From Allium sativum (lineage: Eukaryota > Streptophyta > Magnoliopsida > Asparagales > Amaryllidaceae): a stretch of 64,000 bases of DNA. The notes beneath the pieces were generated by a model that saw only the letters and a list, made by a program, of their open reading frames with translations, was not told the DNA's origin and ran no database searches. The translations under genes were made by a program, and so were the position numbers. The stretch spans positions 124,222,493 through 124,286,492 of the forward strand of contig CM060912.1 in assembly GCA_030737875.1 (NCBI GenBank), given 5' to 3'. Below, piece after piece: positions 10,895 to 22,335 of this stretch (its first letter is position 1; each line of letters starts with the position of its first letter).

Positions 10895-11640
10895 ATCTTA
10901 CTTAAATGCTAATTCTTTGGCAAGAGGCTATAAATGATGAGTTAGATTCTTTCGAATCTAATAAGACTTGACATTTAGTGAATTTATCACTTGGTGTAAA
11001 TTTAGAAAAAATAAACGAGTGCTTAAAAGGAAATTAAAATATGAAGGCACAATTGATAAATATGTAGCCTATTTAATAGGTAAATGATGTAAGGAAAGAT
11101 ATATAATTTATTGGCATCATTTCTCCTGTAATTGGAACTACATCCATTTGAGCATTACTTCACTTGCATAATTTCGAAATAAAAAAAATGGATGTAAAAA
11201 TTGCATTTTTTAGATGATGAATTGAAACAAGAAATTTATATGGGCCAATTTGAATAATTTATAGTTCATTGTCAAGAACGTAAAATTTGCGAATTAGATA
11301 AATCATTATATGGTTTAAAACTAACACATAAGAAATGGCATGAAAATTTTGATAACTTCATAATCCCACATGGATTTAAAGTTAATGAAAGTGACAAATG
11401 CATTTATTATAAATCTGAAAATGACATTTGTACTATTATATGTTTATATGTAGATGACCTATTTATTTTTGGGTCAAACATTCATGCCATAAACATTGTT
11501 AAATCCTTACTAAGTGTCAACATCGATATAAAAGATCTAAGTTAGACGAATGGAATCCATGGTATTAAGATTACTAGATTCAAAAAGGACTTTCTTTGGA
11601 TCAATCTCATTATTTTGAGAAGATTCTAAAGAAATACAAT
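10895..11640 (+). pseudogene. Reverse transcriptase remnant, nested copia
   Basis: Across several frames and stops the plus strand reads the copia RT lead-in (Trp-Gln-Glu-Ala-Ile-Asn-Asp-Glu-Leu-Asp near 10920), then Leu-Asp-Lys-Ser-Leu-Tyr-Gly-Leu-Lys near 11295, and the catalytic Tyr-Val-Asp-Asp at 11447-11458. Motif order and spacing are right for Ty1/copia pol. Several stops and frameshifts make it non-functional. Confidence 0.8.
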
Positions 11641-11929
11641 TACTTCGACTGTAAACCTGCATGAACACCATATGATCCTAGTGTGAAGCTATTTAAAAAC
11701 ACTAGTGAAGGTGTAAGACATTATGACTATGAGAGCATCATTGACAGCCTACGGTTTGCCAATGATTGTACTAGACCCGACACTGCCAATGTCGTGGTAT
11801 TATTATGCAGGTTTATCAGTAGACCTAGTATAGAGCATTAACATGTTATTGAGAGGGTCATGAGATACCTAAAATAAACCATGAGCCTTGGATTACAACT
11901 AAAATAAATCATGAACATTGGATTACATT

Positions 11930-12540
11930 ATGAAAAGTTTCCAGCTATACTTGAAGGATATTTCGATGCAGACTGGAATACTTAATCTGATGATTCAAAG
12001 GCGACCAGTAGCTATATATATATTTAGCATTGCTGGAGTAGTTGTTTCTTGAAAAAAAAATCAAGGACACATATTATTTTGACTCAGTATACTATATAGA
12101 GACTGAGATAATAGCACTAGCCATAACTAGTGAAGAAGCAGAGAACTGAAGAAATCTGCTAGTGGAGATCTCCATATGGAAAAACTGACACCGTGGTGTA
12201 ATCTATTGCGATAGTTTCGCGGCTATTGCAAAAATTTCAGAACCGTTATTACAACGGTATAAGACGACAGTCGTAAGTACAATACTGTAAGAGAACATCA
12301 CATACATAGTGATGAAAATTTAACGACTATTGAAAGAAGGACAGAACCGATATTAAAACAGTAAGAATTAACAGTCGTATGCACAGTATTGTTAGAGAAC
12401 ATCACATATGAAGTGATGATACTTTGGCAGATTCTTTGACGAAAGGACTGACCAGAATGAAAGTCCTTAATGATTCTGAAAGAATGGACTATTGCCCTTA
12501 GATTGTGGAATCACGCACAATGGTGACCCGACCTAAATGA
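11930..12540 (+). pseudogene. RNase H remnant with internal duplication, nested copia
   Basis: Tyr-Phe-Asp-Ala-Asp-Trp-Asn near 11959 is the start of the copia RNase H domain (first catalytic Asp codon 11965). It is followed by Asp-Asp-Ser-Lys-Ala-Thr-Ser near 11992, Ile-Ala-Leu-Ala near 12113, and a His-Thr-Val-Arg-Glu-like region that is duplicated in tandem (12239-12323 and 12343-12422). The end resembles the Leu-Thr-Lys-Gly-Leu-Thr motif near 12440. Many stops are present. The style of this domain is nearer to Tork/Angela-type copia than to the Ale-type outer element, which is inference. Confidence 0.75.
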
Positions 12541-12542
12541 CT

Positions 12543-13030
12543 GGAGATCCCAAGAACTAGGTTCAACGGGTAAAAACAAGTTGTGTAGTGATAATAGATG
12601 AACATGCTAAATTTATATATTAAGAAGCATGTATTCCTGGAGTGATTAGAGGATGAGTTAATAGAAACTCTTAATGAGATCTATACTCTATTTGGAGTGG
12701 AGTACCTACCGTCAGAAGTACTCTTGATAGACTCACCTGTGTGAATGTGGAAATGTGGCCGTTTCCTATGGAGTTTTGGGCAAGATTCCTAGAGCGTTCA
12801 CTAAACTGGGATAGACGTGCATGGCCATAAATGCACGGGCTTATTTGATTGCACTCTAGAAAGTTTGTGTGTGGTTTGATGTCAAGAATAGAGTTCAAGA
12901 CTATGTGTCACTCTAGTAAAAACTGAATCTTACTCACTATGCAAAGGTTCAAGTCGGATGACACCTTTGTTTATGCACAATCTTATGTATTTTTAATGAA
13001 CTGCTCAAAAATATTTTTTTAAGAAATTCA
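12543..13030 (+). other. 3' untranslated region of nested copia
   Basis: About 490 bp lie between the RNase H remnant and the polypurine tract. No convincing protein is encoded; an antisense frame at 12671-12898 looks accidental. Confidence 0.5.
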
Positions 13031-13040
13031 AGTGGGAGAT
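13031..13040 (+). promoter_or_regulatory. Polypurine tract, nested copia
   Basis: AGTGGGAGAT directly precedes the TGTTGG start of the 3' LTR, the position where plus-strand synthesis is primed. Confidence 0.8.
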
Positions 13041-13899
13041 TGTTGGAATATTTTGTGAATTTATTAAAAAAATAAGAATAAATAAAAATTGAGCCGTTGT
13101 AAATTAATAACAGTAACATATATTTGAACCATTATTGTAATGCAATTAATGCAATAGAACCGTTGAAAACTGAAACGGTAATATATTTACATATATGTAA
13201 ATATTTATGAGCCATTAATGCATAGAGCCGTTGGAAGTTATAAACGGTATTATATTTTGTACCAGTAAATTTTCTTCTGAGAGCTGTTACGTTTGCATAA
13301 CAGTTACGGGTGTGTGTGTGTGTATATATATACATGTATTTGATTGAGCTGTTACAAAATATAAATAAAATTAACAAATTGCAATGAATGGTAATAAATT
13401 AATATTTATTAACATTCATCTCTTTTTGAAACGTATGCAATTGACATATTGCAAATTTCTTTTGAATGTTTCTTTCATTTAATATGACATTAATTGCAGT
13501 CCAATTCTCCTCCCACTAGAATAGCTACAATTTCTTCTATATAAGAACTTGGTCATAGACCAGGAAATATACAGAACATAGAATACAGAATATAGAAGGA
13601 AAATCTCTCTCTTCCTCTTCCACAGAAAGAAAACAAATTTTTTTCTCTATCTTCTCTTCCACCACTCTTTTGAAGAAATAGAAAGAAAACATACATGAAC
13701 AGTATTATTTTTAGAGTGCAAACTGAGTCGGATTCATATGAGCAAATGATCCTATATAGAAAGAAAAACAAGGAAGAGGCTATTTTATCCCTGATGCGGC
13801 GGCGAACAGTACGAACTACTTTGCACCTTGAGTAGATCGCCGAAACATCTTCAAGAAAGTGACCTAGTCCACGACTCAGTCGAACCATTGTTTCCAACA
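13041..13899 (+). repeat. 3' LTR of nested copia element
   Basis: This 859-bp copy differs from the 5' LTR by scattered single bases and small length changes, for example a longer TG run near 13310. TATATAA at about 13534 corresponds to the TATA box of the other copy. It ends TTTCCAACA, followed by the GAAAC duplication. Confidence 0.92.
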
Positions 13900-13904
13900 G
13901 AAAC

Positions 13905-14858
13905 AAATCAGTAAACTGAATTTAAATGTGGAAGTACATGAAATGGATATCCGCAAAAATATCACCTAAACATTAAAAAGCCCCGTTTAGCGTAAAGCTA
14001 TGGATGAAGAGACTAATGCATTGGTAAAAACAGAACTTGGGATCTTGTACCTTCATTTATGTCACAAAACGTAGTGGGACGCATATGGATTTTTCGAATT
14101 AAAAAGAATAAGGATGGTAACATTATTCTGTACAAGGCTCGCTATGTTGCAAGAGGTTTCAATCAAAGAGCCGACATCGACTATAGTGAGAATTTTAGCC
14201 TCGTAGTTAAACCCGCCACGGTTCGGCTTTTGCTCTCACTTGTGGTTAGTCAAGGATGGTCATTGCGCCAACTTGACATAAACAATGCTTTTCTACAGGG
14301 AACACTTACTTATGATGTACACACCATACAACCTCCTGGCCACACAGATCATATACATCCAACACATGTATGTAAATTAAACAAGGCACTGTATGGGTTA
14401 AAACAAGCTTCAAGAGCTTGGTATAAAAAATTACGGCAATATTTAATTGAGTTGGGCTCCAAGAATACGGTCTCTGATTCATCCTTGTTCACATTGCACA
14501 AAAATGGTGACATCATTTATCTATTGGTTTATGTTGATGACATTATTGATACAAGTAATGCAACTTATACTCTGGAAGATTTTATAAAAAAATTGGCTAC
14601 ACGTTTCTCACTCAAAGAACTTGGAGAATTGTCTTACTTCCTGGGAGTGGAAGTAGTGCTTCATTCAAAAGGTATTTTGTTGAGTAAAAAGAGGTATATT
14701 GCTGATATTTTGTGCAAAGCTGATATGGACGATGCAAAACCAACTGCAACACCATTAGCAACTCATCCTCCGTTAACTATACATGGAAATCTTCTTAATG
14801 ATCCTACTGAGTATCGTACTCTGACAGGTAGTTTACAATATTTAAGTCTCACAAGTCT
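13905..14858 (+). pseudogene. Reverse transcriptase, outer copia (Ale/Retrofit-like)
   Basis: After the target duplication the outer pol continues. A frameshift near 14020 separates the conserved lead-in from the long frame 14059-14858. That frame holds Lys-Ala-Arg-Tyr-Val-Ala-Arg-Gly-Phe near 14131, Gln-Leu-Asp-Ile-Asn-Asn-Ala-Phe-Leu near 14269, Ala-Leu-Tyr-Gly-Leu-Lys-Gln-Ala near 14383, the catalytic Tyr-Val-Asp-Asp at 14530-14541, and Tyr-Phe-Leu-Gly-Val-Glu near 14635. These are the ordered motifs of a Ty1/copia RT and, unlike the integrase, the visible catalytic residues are intact. The frame is cut at 14858 by the next insertion; the last codons before the stop at 14880 come from that insertion. 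Confidence 0.92.
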
Positions 14859-15579
14859 TGTAACAACCCACTATTTTTAACGATTTAAATTTTGATTTAA
14901 AACGTATTTTTATTTAAAAAATAAATAAATAAAAATAAATAAAATATTCTATGGTTATTCATAATGGGAATTTGATATTTGAAATACGTATAGTGAAATA
15001 TAGCAGCTATGAAAATTTCGTCCGAAAATTTAAATGTTATCGGTCGCGCAATTTTCAGTGCAAATCTCCGCATAACAGTTCAAATTTTAGCAATTTTAAA
15101 ATCTCTGTGAAACAAGTTCGGAAAAACATGAAAAATATTCTATTTGTTGTCAGTAGTCCAATGGCGAAATTCATTTCGCAAAAATCGGACGCTTTGACCT
15201 CCGTTTCCCATCCGCATTTCTACGTTAAAGGGGTCCGTAACGCGTTTTTGAATGGAGCATGCAGACACTGCAAATTATATACCGTTGTGTCCGTCTCGTC
15301 GCGCTGATTACTGAAATATATTCTTTTGTCAGTTTCGGTGTTCGGTTTGCGCTGAAATTGTGAAAAAGCTTGCACAGTTCATTTTTGAAACGGAGCCATT
15401 TGAGTTCGATGTGTCCCTTTTACGATCTTACTTATTAGTCATTTTTGGGTCTGCAAACCCAGCTCGAAAGGGTGCTAATGCCAATAGACAATTTTTTCTC
15501 AAAAACATATGTGTCATCATGTCATGAATAAAGGACACAAAATGCATGTTGTTGTTTTCTTTTTTCATTTCTAAAGCAT

Positions 15580-15790
15580 AAGTGGCATGTTTCTTACTTT
15601 CTATGCATGCACATTACTTCCTATGCTTCAATTTTCTACTCTTCCATTTTCTATGCATGCACTTACTTCCAAACATGTTCCGTTATGTTACTTTCCTATC
15701 ATATGCATGCACGTTACTTTTCATGCCTGTAGCCGTTGTCTTATCTTCCCTATGCCCTCTCACTTCACTCACCTTCTCATGCATACACAT
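15580..15790 (+). repeat. CATGCA-rich imperfect repeats in the LTR insertion
   Basis: Units of the form TTTCTATGCATGCACATTACTTCC recur about three to four times at intervals near 55 bp. The core TATGCATGCA is palindromic. ATGCATGC words continue sparsely to about 17300. The frames that cross this segment are repeat artefacts. Confidence 0.5.
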
Positions 15791-18240
15791 TAGGCTATGA
15801 AGTAAAAAGAAAAAAAATAATACACGCATGAATCAAGGGGGAAGGGGCACACACGCAAGGAGAGAGGGAAGGTTCATTTCACGCAACAGCAAGGTCATTT
15901 CCTTTTCTTCTCTTATTTACATTTTTCACTTTCCAATTCATTCATCCCGTCTTTCTGGCAACAATTTTATTCTCACTTTTAGATTCTTGGGTTTATATAC
16001 TTCTCTTTTGTCCCATTTTTTCTCCATCATTCACAAAGGTAACTCTACGTTCATCCTTATCTTTTTCATTTTCTACTCCTTACCCAACTCATTTACGTCT
16101 CATATTTCAAGAAAGAAAACCACCTTATCTTTCTGGATTCATGGCATGCAACTCACTTTCAAAGAACATACATTTTCTTCTCTTCGTAATGTTTCCTACA
16201 CCACCCAACAAATATAAAGTACCCAACTCCTCTTCACATTTTTCTGACAATCCATATAGAAGAAAGGAGCTTCTTTTCCTTTCTACTCTAAAGAACAAAA
16301 CGCATGAAGATTAAAAGGAATATGGGTGAGTTCACATATGGCGTGAGTTAGAAAAAAAAGAATTATTAATGCATGGGAACGAACGATGGTAGCTCGGGTT
16401 TCATTGTAGAAACCTGTGCATGCAAAAGGGATAAGAGAGCTTCTTAGGGTAGTGCATGAATATACGACATATGGAGATGAGATGAGAGATGGAAGGAAAT
16501 GTGAATACCTGAGAGCATGAAAAATTAAATGCAAGGATTATGGAAAGGAAGGAGCTGCTGTTGCATTTGGAGGAAAGACGGAGTATGCGTGTTCGGCCTT
16601 TAGGCCATTTTAGGTGAGAACTGGTTTTCATCCACTTTATATTTTTAAGTTGGATATATTATGGGTTCATAAAATTAGCTAAATATATTTTATTTTAGTC
16701 TATTTGAAAGGGTTAAGAACACGTTCATGTTAGAACTAAAGGAAACATAGCAAACAAAAGAAAAGAAAGGGGAGCTAGTTCTCATGCAACAGAAGCTTGT
16801 TTCTGCACCAACCAATTTCACATTTTTGTATGTTTTGGAAAAAATGAGTCCTGCACTACGCATGTATATGCATGTTGTGTTGTGTAGGCTACTTGAGTAT
16901 AAATGTTTACACATACATATGACAGTGGGTGTATACATGTGTATGATATGCGTATGTTTCTCAAATGAGTGCGTGCGTAAGTGTGAGTATAAATGTATGT
17001 GTTTGTGTGTGTGTGTTAAACTATTAAATAAATTTTCAACTTGCTGGAACGTATAATAAGAAATGGGTATGATAGTTGTTAGGTGTCCAATACGTGTTTG
17101 CATGAGACCAATGGATTTTTTTTTGTTGGTACATTATGGATATATTAAAAGAGAAAATAAGCTTTGCATTTCTAACAATAGACTTTGTGCGTCATGTAGC
17201 AGAAAAAAATAGATGGAATAGCAAATGTGCCTAAGTGCATGTATGCAAGGGCATGCAACTAAGTTGTCCCTTTTAACGTTTTGTTCCATACATTTTGCAA
17301 ATTGCATTCTAATGCATGTAATATTTTGTCCACTTTGCCAGATAGCTTCGAGTCCTTAAAAAAAAATATTAACTTTTATTTTTAAAATCAAACTTCGCTC
17401 GGTTTATACGTGTCTTAACCGTAATTTCTTTGTTCAGTTCGGTGAAGTTTCGGTATTGTTTCGGTTTCACGCCTATCCGTTATCGTCTCTACTTCTATGC
17501 CACGAAAGGTGAGTTTTCTCACACTTGCAAAAATATTCACATTTTGTGAAATTGAAATCATTGGTTGATTTGATTATTTGTTTGTTGGTTGCTATTTTAA
17601 ATGGACATCTAATTTAAACTGTTAGAAATTAAATTGACAGTTAGTTTATTTTATAATTAAATCGCTGGTTAAACTCCGACACATATAATCAGTAAATTAT
17701 TTCAAATTGAAGTGTTTTGGATGATGGTTGTGATGGATGTCTATTTATGGATATATTGAACTGTACGGATGTTCTCTATATTTTTATATCAGTGTTATCA
17801 CCTTGGATGTTACGGGCATCATCATAAACAATCATTTCGAATATATTAAGAAATAGGTTGAAAAGATATAGACATATGACATTTGACCTTTGGATTGAAA
17901 TGATATATATTCATTCGCTAAAATTAAAATTTAAAATAACTGATCACTTGGCCATAGGATAGAGAATTATTATACGGACACCGGATTGGTTAGATCTATA
18001 AATTTTAGAATTTGTGAAACTGATTTAAATAAGTGATTCTGTGTAAAGAAAATAAATTGAAATGATTTAAATTGGATTATATATTGGAATTTGAATTTGA
18101 ATTTGAAATGTGGAAATTGAATTATTTCAAAGGTTTAAATCTTTATTTAAACGTTGGAATTTAATTCGAATTGAAATGATCTAATTTGTTATTTTGAAAT
18201 TTGAACTAATTTTGGTTATAAATTGAAATCATTCCAAATT

Positions 18241-18317
18241 GAATTAAATGGCTTAAATAAATATTATGAACTTGAAAATTGAATTAAATGGCTTAAATAA
18301 ATATTATGAACTTGAAC
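18241..18317 (+). repeat. Exact tandem duplication, period 40 bp
   Basis: GAATTAAATGGCTTAAATAA... is repeated head to tail with no differences over about 37 bp, followed by divergence. It sits in an AT-rich stretch dominated by GAATTGAAAT-like words. Confidence 0.9.
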
Positions 18318-20345
18318 TCGGATTTGATTTGAATCGAATAGATTCAAATAATATTTTGAAATTGGAAGTCATCCTTTAAATTGGGATTGTTCTCAAATGA
18401 ATTTGATTTTTGGAATCGATTTGGATTGGATAATTGGAAATCGATTTGGTTTGTTTTGAGATTTGAACTTAGGTTCAGATTTATTGAAAATGGAAAGAAA
18501 CAGTTGATTTGAAATTATTTCTATATAAACTAATTTATATAAAAAACTGTTTTATGAAATTTATTCCTTTGATATATGCAGTACTTTATATAAATTGTTT
18601 TTCAAAAACTTATTCTTTCTATATATATAAAATTAGTTTATTTTATAAAATATTTTAGTGTACATAACCATTTTAAATACTCAAGCTGTTTTGATTTCCA
18701 AACTATTCCAAATCTCCCAACTATTTACAATTATTCAAAAATTTATTTAAAACCCCAAAACTATTTCAAATTATAAACTGTTTTAGAAGTGGAATTATTT
18801 ACATTTAAATCTCTGATTTAAAAAATAAATATGATTATTTTGATGTTAAAATCATAAATGAATTCAAACTGTTTTTAAAGTAAATTGAATGATTCGAATG
18901 AAATGAAATTAATTGAAGTCATAACCAATTATTGAAATTGAAACTTATCTCAAAGTGAATATGAAATTTTGAAAGAAAATATTATTATGATTAAAATAAT
19001 ATGATATTTTAAAGTGAAATTTGTTTAGTTGAATATGATATTTTGATATCATAACGATTCACTTTTGAAATATAAAAGTACCAATCGGTGTGTAACATGA
19101 TGTTTTGTTGTTAAAGAGACCGGGTCCTCTCATTGACATACTCTCTGTCAATGTTGGAACCACTTTAACAACTGTGTACATGGTGGAGTTCCAGAAATGA
19201 AGTAGGATGACTTTGGAAGCGATTACTGGATTTGAAGAAAGTGAACGATAATGGATGACCCTGACACTTGTGTCGATTTGAAATGACTAAAACAGGAGCC
19301 GTACCAGACCAAATGAGGCTTGACTACATCTTAGTGGACATCTGCTCTCCATTTTTCCTGGGCCTCGGGTCCATGCTATTATTATTCAGTTGTTGTTTTT
19401 TTTGTTGGTACGCACCCTTGATGGGATGTATTTCCCTTTGATTCGGTGTGGGGCAGATGTCTACGGTGGGCCGTTAGGGGTAACCACCAGTTTGGATCAA
19501 GCAAATTAGTAGCATACTACCTTGGGTATTGCCTCATGTGCCTTGTCATACGTTTATCCTTATGCGAGACAACTACGATTTTGATATTGGCATAGGTCTA
19601 TAGGGGACTCACTGGCTACCGACGTTCTACTGGTTGTGTTACGAGACCTGCCTAGACCATGTGCTTGTAAACTGGGTAAGGGTAATCAATGTAAACCCGC
19701 TTACACTATTTTTCTGACAAATATTTGTGAATAAACACTAATATAATAGCGAAATTATATTATATAGTATCTAGTTTGATGGATCCTTAGGAGATGGAAA
19801 TTCCCATAACATCTCTTGAATTATGTGTGTGCATGTTCATATGATGTCGATTTGACTTAGATGAGAATATTTTTGCCTGATCCGAGCTTGTTTTATTTTC
19901 ACGCTATTACGCTCGGGTCAGACTTGAGCATCCCAGTTTCAAAGGTTATCTTCTGAAGGACGAAGACGAAGACGGTATACTATTATTACTATTGTATTCC
20001 ACTGCATTTTCTCTGTATTATCAGTTACGTATATAAATTGTATAACTCAAACGATAATGTATAACTCTGATAAATATTGTAAAATGATCAAATGTTTATT
20101 TTAAACAGCTTCATGAACTGTTATTTGATTATTATATTTTGTTCATTCCGTTGCGCAATTCTGTGCTTGTTTTCTTCTTTCTTTCTAATTCTAAATTAAT
20201 TCCCTTGATTATCTATATTTTTGACTATAATGGTTAAAGATGTGGATTGTCATTTAACAATCTGTAAATACATACAGTTTTGAGTTAGACATGTGTGGAT
20301 TATTTTCAATTCAAAAGGTTTGGATTTCCAGGTCGTTACAAGTCT

Positions 20346-20972
20346 GATGTGGCATTCACAGTGAAACAGTTAGCTCAGTACATGGAACGTCCAACTGAGG
20401 AACACATGCAATCTCTACATCGTCTTCTTCGGTATCTATGCGGTACATCTAATATGGGTTTAATTATATAAAAAATTCACCTCTCATTCTCCATGCTTAC
20501 TCGGATGCGGATTCGGCTCGTGACAAAGACTGCTACATTTCTACAACAGCATATATAGTCTTTCTGGACGATAATCCTATCTCTTGGACATTAAAGAATC
20601 AGCGTACAAGAGCTAGATCATCTACCAAGACCGAGTACAGGGTAGTGGAAAATGCTACTACTGAAATTCTTTGGGTAGGAAATTTATTCAAGGAGCTTGG
20701 TCATAACCTCATTCTCGCGCCAGTCATCGATTATGATTATGCTGGGGCTACATATGTGAGTGCTAATCCAGTTTTTCATTCTAAAATGAAGCATTTGGGA
20801 TTAGATTACCATTTTATCAGAGAGAATGTGCAAAGTGGAAACTTGAGGGTTTCTTACATCTCCACTAATGACCAGCTTGTGGATGCCCTCACCAAGCCAC
20901 TACCACGTACCTTCTTTACAACATTGGTTAGCAAAATCGGTCTTTCATCTTGGCCGTCCGTTTTGAGGGGGC
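20346..20972 (+). pseudogene. RNase H and pol C-terminus, outer copia
   Basis: Directly after the AGTCT duplication the outer pol resumes with Asp-Val-Ala-Phe-Thr-Val near 20348 and Arg-Tyr-Leu near 20430. After a frameshift it reads His-Ala-Tyr-Ser-Asp-Ala-Asp-Ser near 20490, the RNase H start. The frame 20645-20970 contains Glu-Ile-Leu-Trp-Val, Lys-His-Leu-Gly-Leu-Asp-Tyr-His-Phe, Asp-Ala-Leu-Thr-Lys-Pro-Leu-Pro-Arg and Ser-Val-Leu-Arg-Gly, all typical of the Ale/Retrofit C-terminus. One frameshift, one stop near 20470 and degenerate residues make it a pseudogene. The polypurine tract GAGGGGGCA lies at its end (20965-20973). Confidence 0.9.
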
Positions 20973-20973
20973 A

Positions 20974-21314
20974 TAATAAGGATGGATATATTCCAAGTCA
21001 ATCCTTGCATATGGTATGCCATAATATGAGAGAATAATATAAATATCATTAATGATATTATTCCATAACTGTAGCAGTACGTATAAATGGTATGCCATAA
21101 TATGAGGGAATAATATAAATATCATTAATGATATTATTCAAATATCATTAATGATATTATTCCATAATTGTAGCTGCATGTATAAATATCATTAATGATA
21201 TTATTCGAATATCATTAATGATATTATTCCATAAATGTAGGAGCACGTATCTTGTAACTTTATATATTTCTGATTACTGAATGGAAAAGTATCATTCTCT
21301 TCAACTTCCCATCA
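20974..21314 (+). mobile_element. 3' LTR of outer Ty1/copia element
   Basis: The LTR matches 6145-6448 and starts TAATAAGG (terminal TG decayed to TA) after the polypurine tract; it ends ACTTCCCATCA. It has five copies of the AATATCATTAATGATATT palindrome, one more than the 5' LTR, arranged in about 23-bp and longer spacings. No matching 5-bp target duplication was found (GTTTT on the left, TCGTC on the right). Confidence 0.88.
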
Positions 21315-21315
21315 T

Positions 21316-21351
21316 CGTCTTCATTAATTTGGTCTTATCTAAATATGGTTG
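21316..21351 (+). repeat. 36-bp direct repeat flanking the outer copia element, right copy
   Basis: This is the partner of 6105-6140, with four mismatches. It lies one base beyond the 3' LTR. Confidence 0.8.
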
Positions 21352-21465
21352 CTCCTACATTTCAGAAGCTTAATATCTACAAGTGTTTGTCCATTTGACG
21401 CCTTCATTATCCTATAGTCTAGACATTCCTTATGGTTATTGAGACTCTTCACCTCTTGTACCTTA

Positions 21466-22335
21466 TGTAACAACCCTAGTTTTTGGAATCCAGAACAGAC
21501 TATTTGTAACCTGTTTTGAAATTTAAATTGTACGAAAGGACAAATCACTTGTTTTAAATCCAAGCTCATATGATTTAGTAAGATGAACAAATCAAAATTT
21601 GGAATTATTAGAAACTGTGCGTATTGGATTTATTGAATTCAAAACTTAGGTAATAAAGGAATTTATTCCAACTTGTATTTGTTAAAAAAAGTTAGGATGA
21701 TAATAATAAAGTTAGTCAAATCTTTATAAATTGGGCTTGATAGATTTATCTATTAAATGTAATAATGAGTAATAATTACATGGCAACCTTATAGGTTGTA
21801 AAGTAAACAATAATATAAAATATTGATTGGGATCAATATCTATATGTTGCATATTTTTAACATGAGCTTCAGAGCTACTTGAAGTACTTATGTACGTATT
21901 AGTAAACTTCATTGTATTATATGCAATAAATTGCAATATATGTGTATAAAGAATTTTAGTGTAAAGTTATGTTTATAAAAAAATATTTTGTTGTATGTAT
22001 GATGTAAAAATGTAAACATTGATGAAAATCAATAGTAATGTATCAAATAAAATTTAAAATGACAGTACTAATGAATTGTGTCAAATAGTAGGGCTAGCAC
22101 AATTTTTAATAATAATATGCGTGTTTTGTTCCTAGAATAATAAGATGTATAGTTTGAGTTGAAACTGTGAAATTGGGGCATCAACATGTCAAAAATTATG
22201 TGTATTAAAAATAAGTTAATAGTGTAAATACAATAAATTGGTTAATTATTGTGAATAGGGGATTTAAGTATGTGGTAAATAATATATATTTAATTATGTT
22301 GAAGCTGTGTTTATATATATATATATGTGTATGTA
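21466..22335 (+). mobile_element. Left segment of a gypsy-type 5' LTR
   Basis: TGTAACAACCCTAGTTTT at 21466 is mirrored by AAAACTAGGTTGTTACA ending at 43018, which is followed by a primer site. The simplest reading is one LTR of about 2.6 kb whose middle has been split by a LINE (about 22336-34289) and a Helitron (34445-41451). This segment is AT-rich and carries no gene; minus-strand frames at 21339-21590 and 21724-21936 look accidental. Where the LTR stops and the LINE begins is uncertain by about 100 bp. Confidence 0.6.

Larger units (their letters stand above)
8291..13899 (+). mobile_element. Complete nested Ty1/copia element with GAAAC target duplication
   Basis: Two nearly identical LTRs (8291-9146 and 13041-13899) enclose a 3.9-kb interior. 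GAAAC precedes the left LTR (8286-8290) and follows the right one (13900-13904), an exact 5-bp target duplication inside the outer element's pol gene. The right LTR starts TGTTGG; the left starts TATTGG, a G-to-A change in the terminal dinucleotide. A polypurine tract (AGTGGGAGAT, 13031-13040) precedes the 3' LTR. The interior keeps the first codons of gag and decayed reverse transcriptase and RNase H but no integrase or protease that I can recognise. Full-length structure with a dead interior suggests mobilisation by proteins of another copy. Confidence 0.92.
14859..20340 (+). mobile_element. 5.5-kb gypsy-type LTR-bounded insertion without ORFs (solo LTR or non-coding derivative)
   Basis: The insertion begins TGTAACAACCC and ends GTCGTTACA, with AGTCT immediately before (14854-14858) and after (20341-20345): LTR-type ends and an exact 5-bp target duplication inside the outer copia pol. 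No gag-pol motif, primer site or polypurine tract was found inside, and I see no second internal copy of the terminal sequence, which favours one very long solo LTR. A 4.2-kb LTR elsewhere in the window shows such lengths are plausible here. The right 600 bp share short words (GCTCGGGTCAG, TAACTCTGATAAA) with the end of the LTR at 43018, suggesting related families. Orientation is inferred from that. Confidence 0.75.

Noticed and set aside
16690..17103. 137-codon minus-strand frame rich in His and Thr
   Set aside because: It reads through TG/CA-rich repeats (GTGTGTGTG near 17000) in the non-coding LTR insertion.
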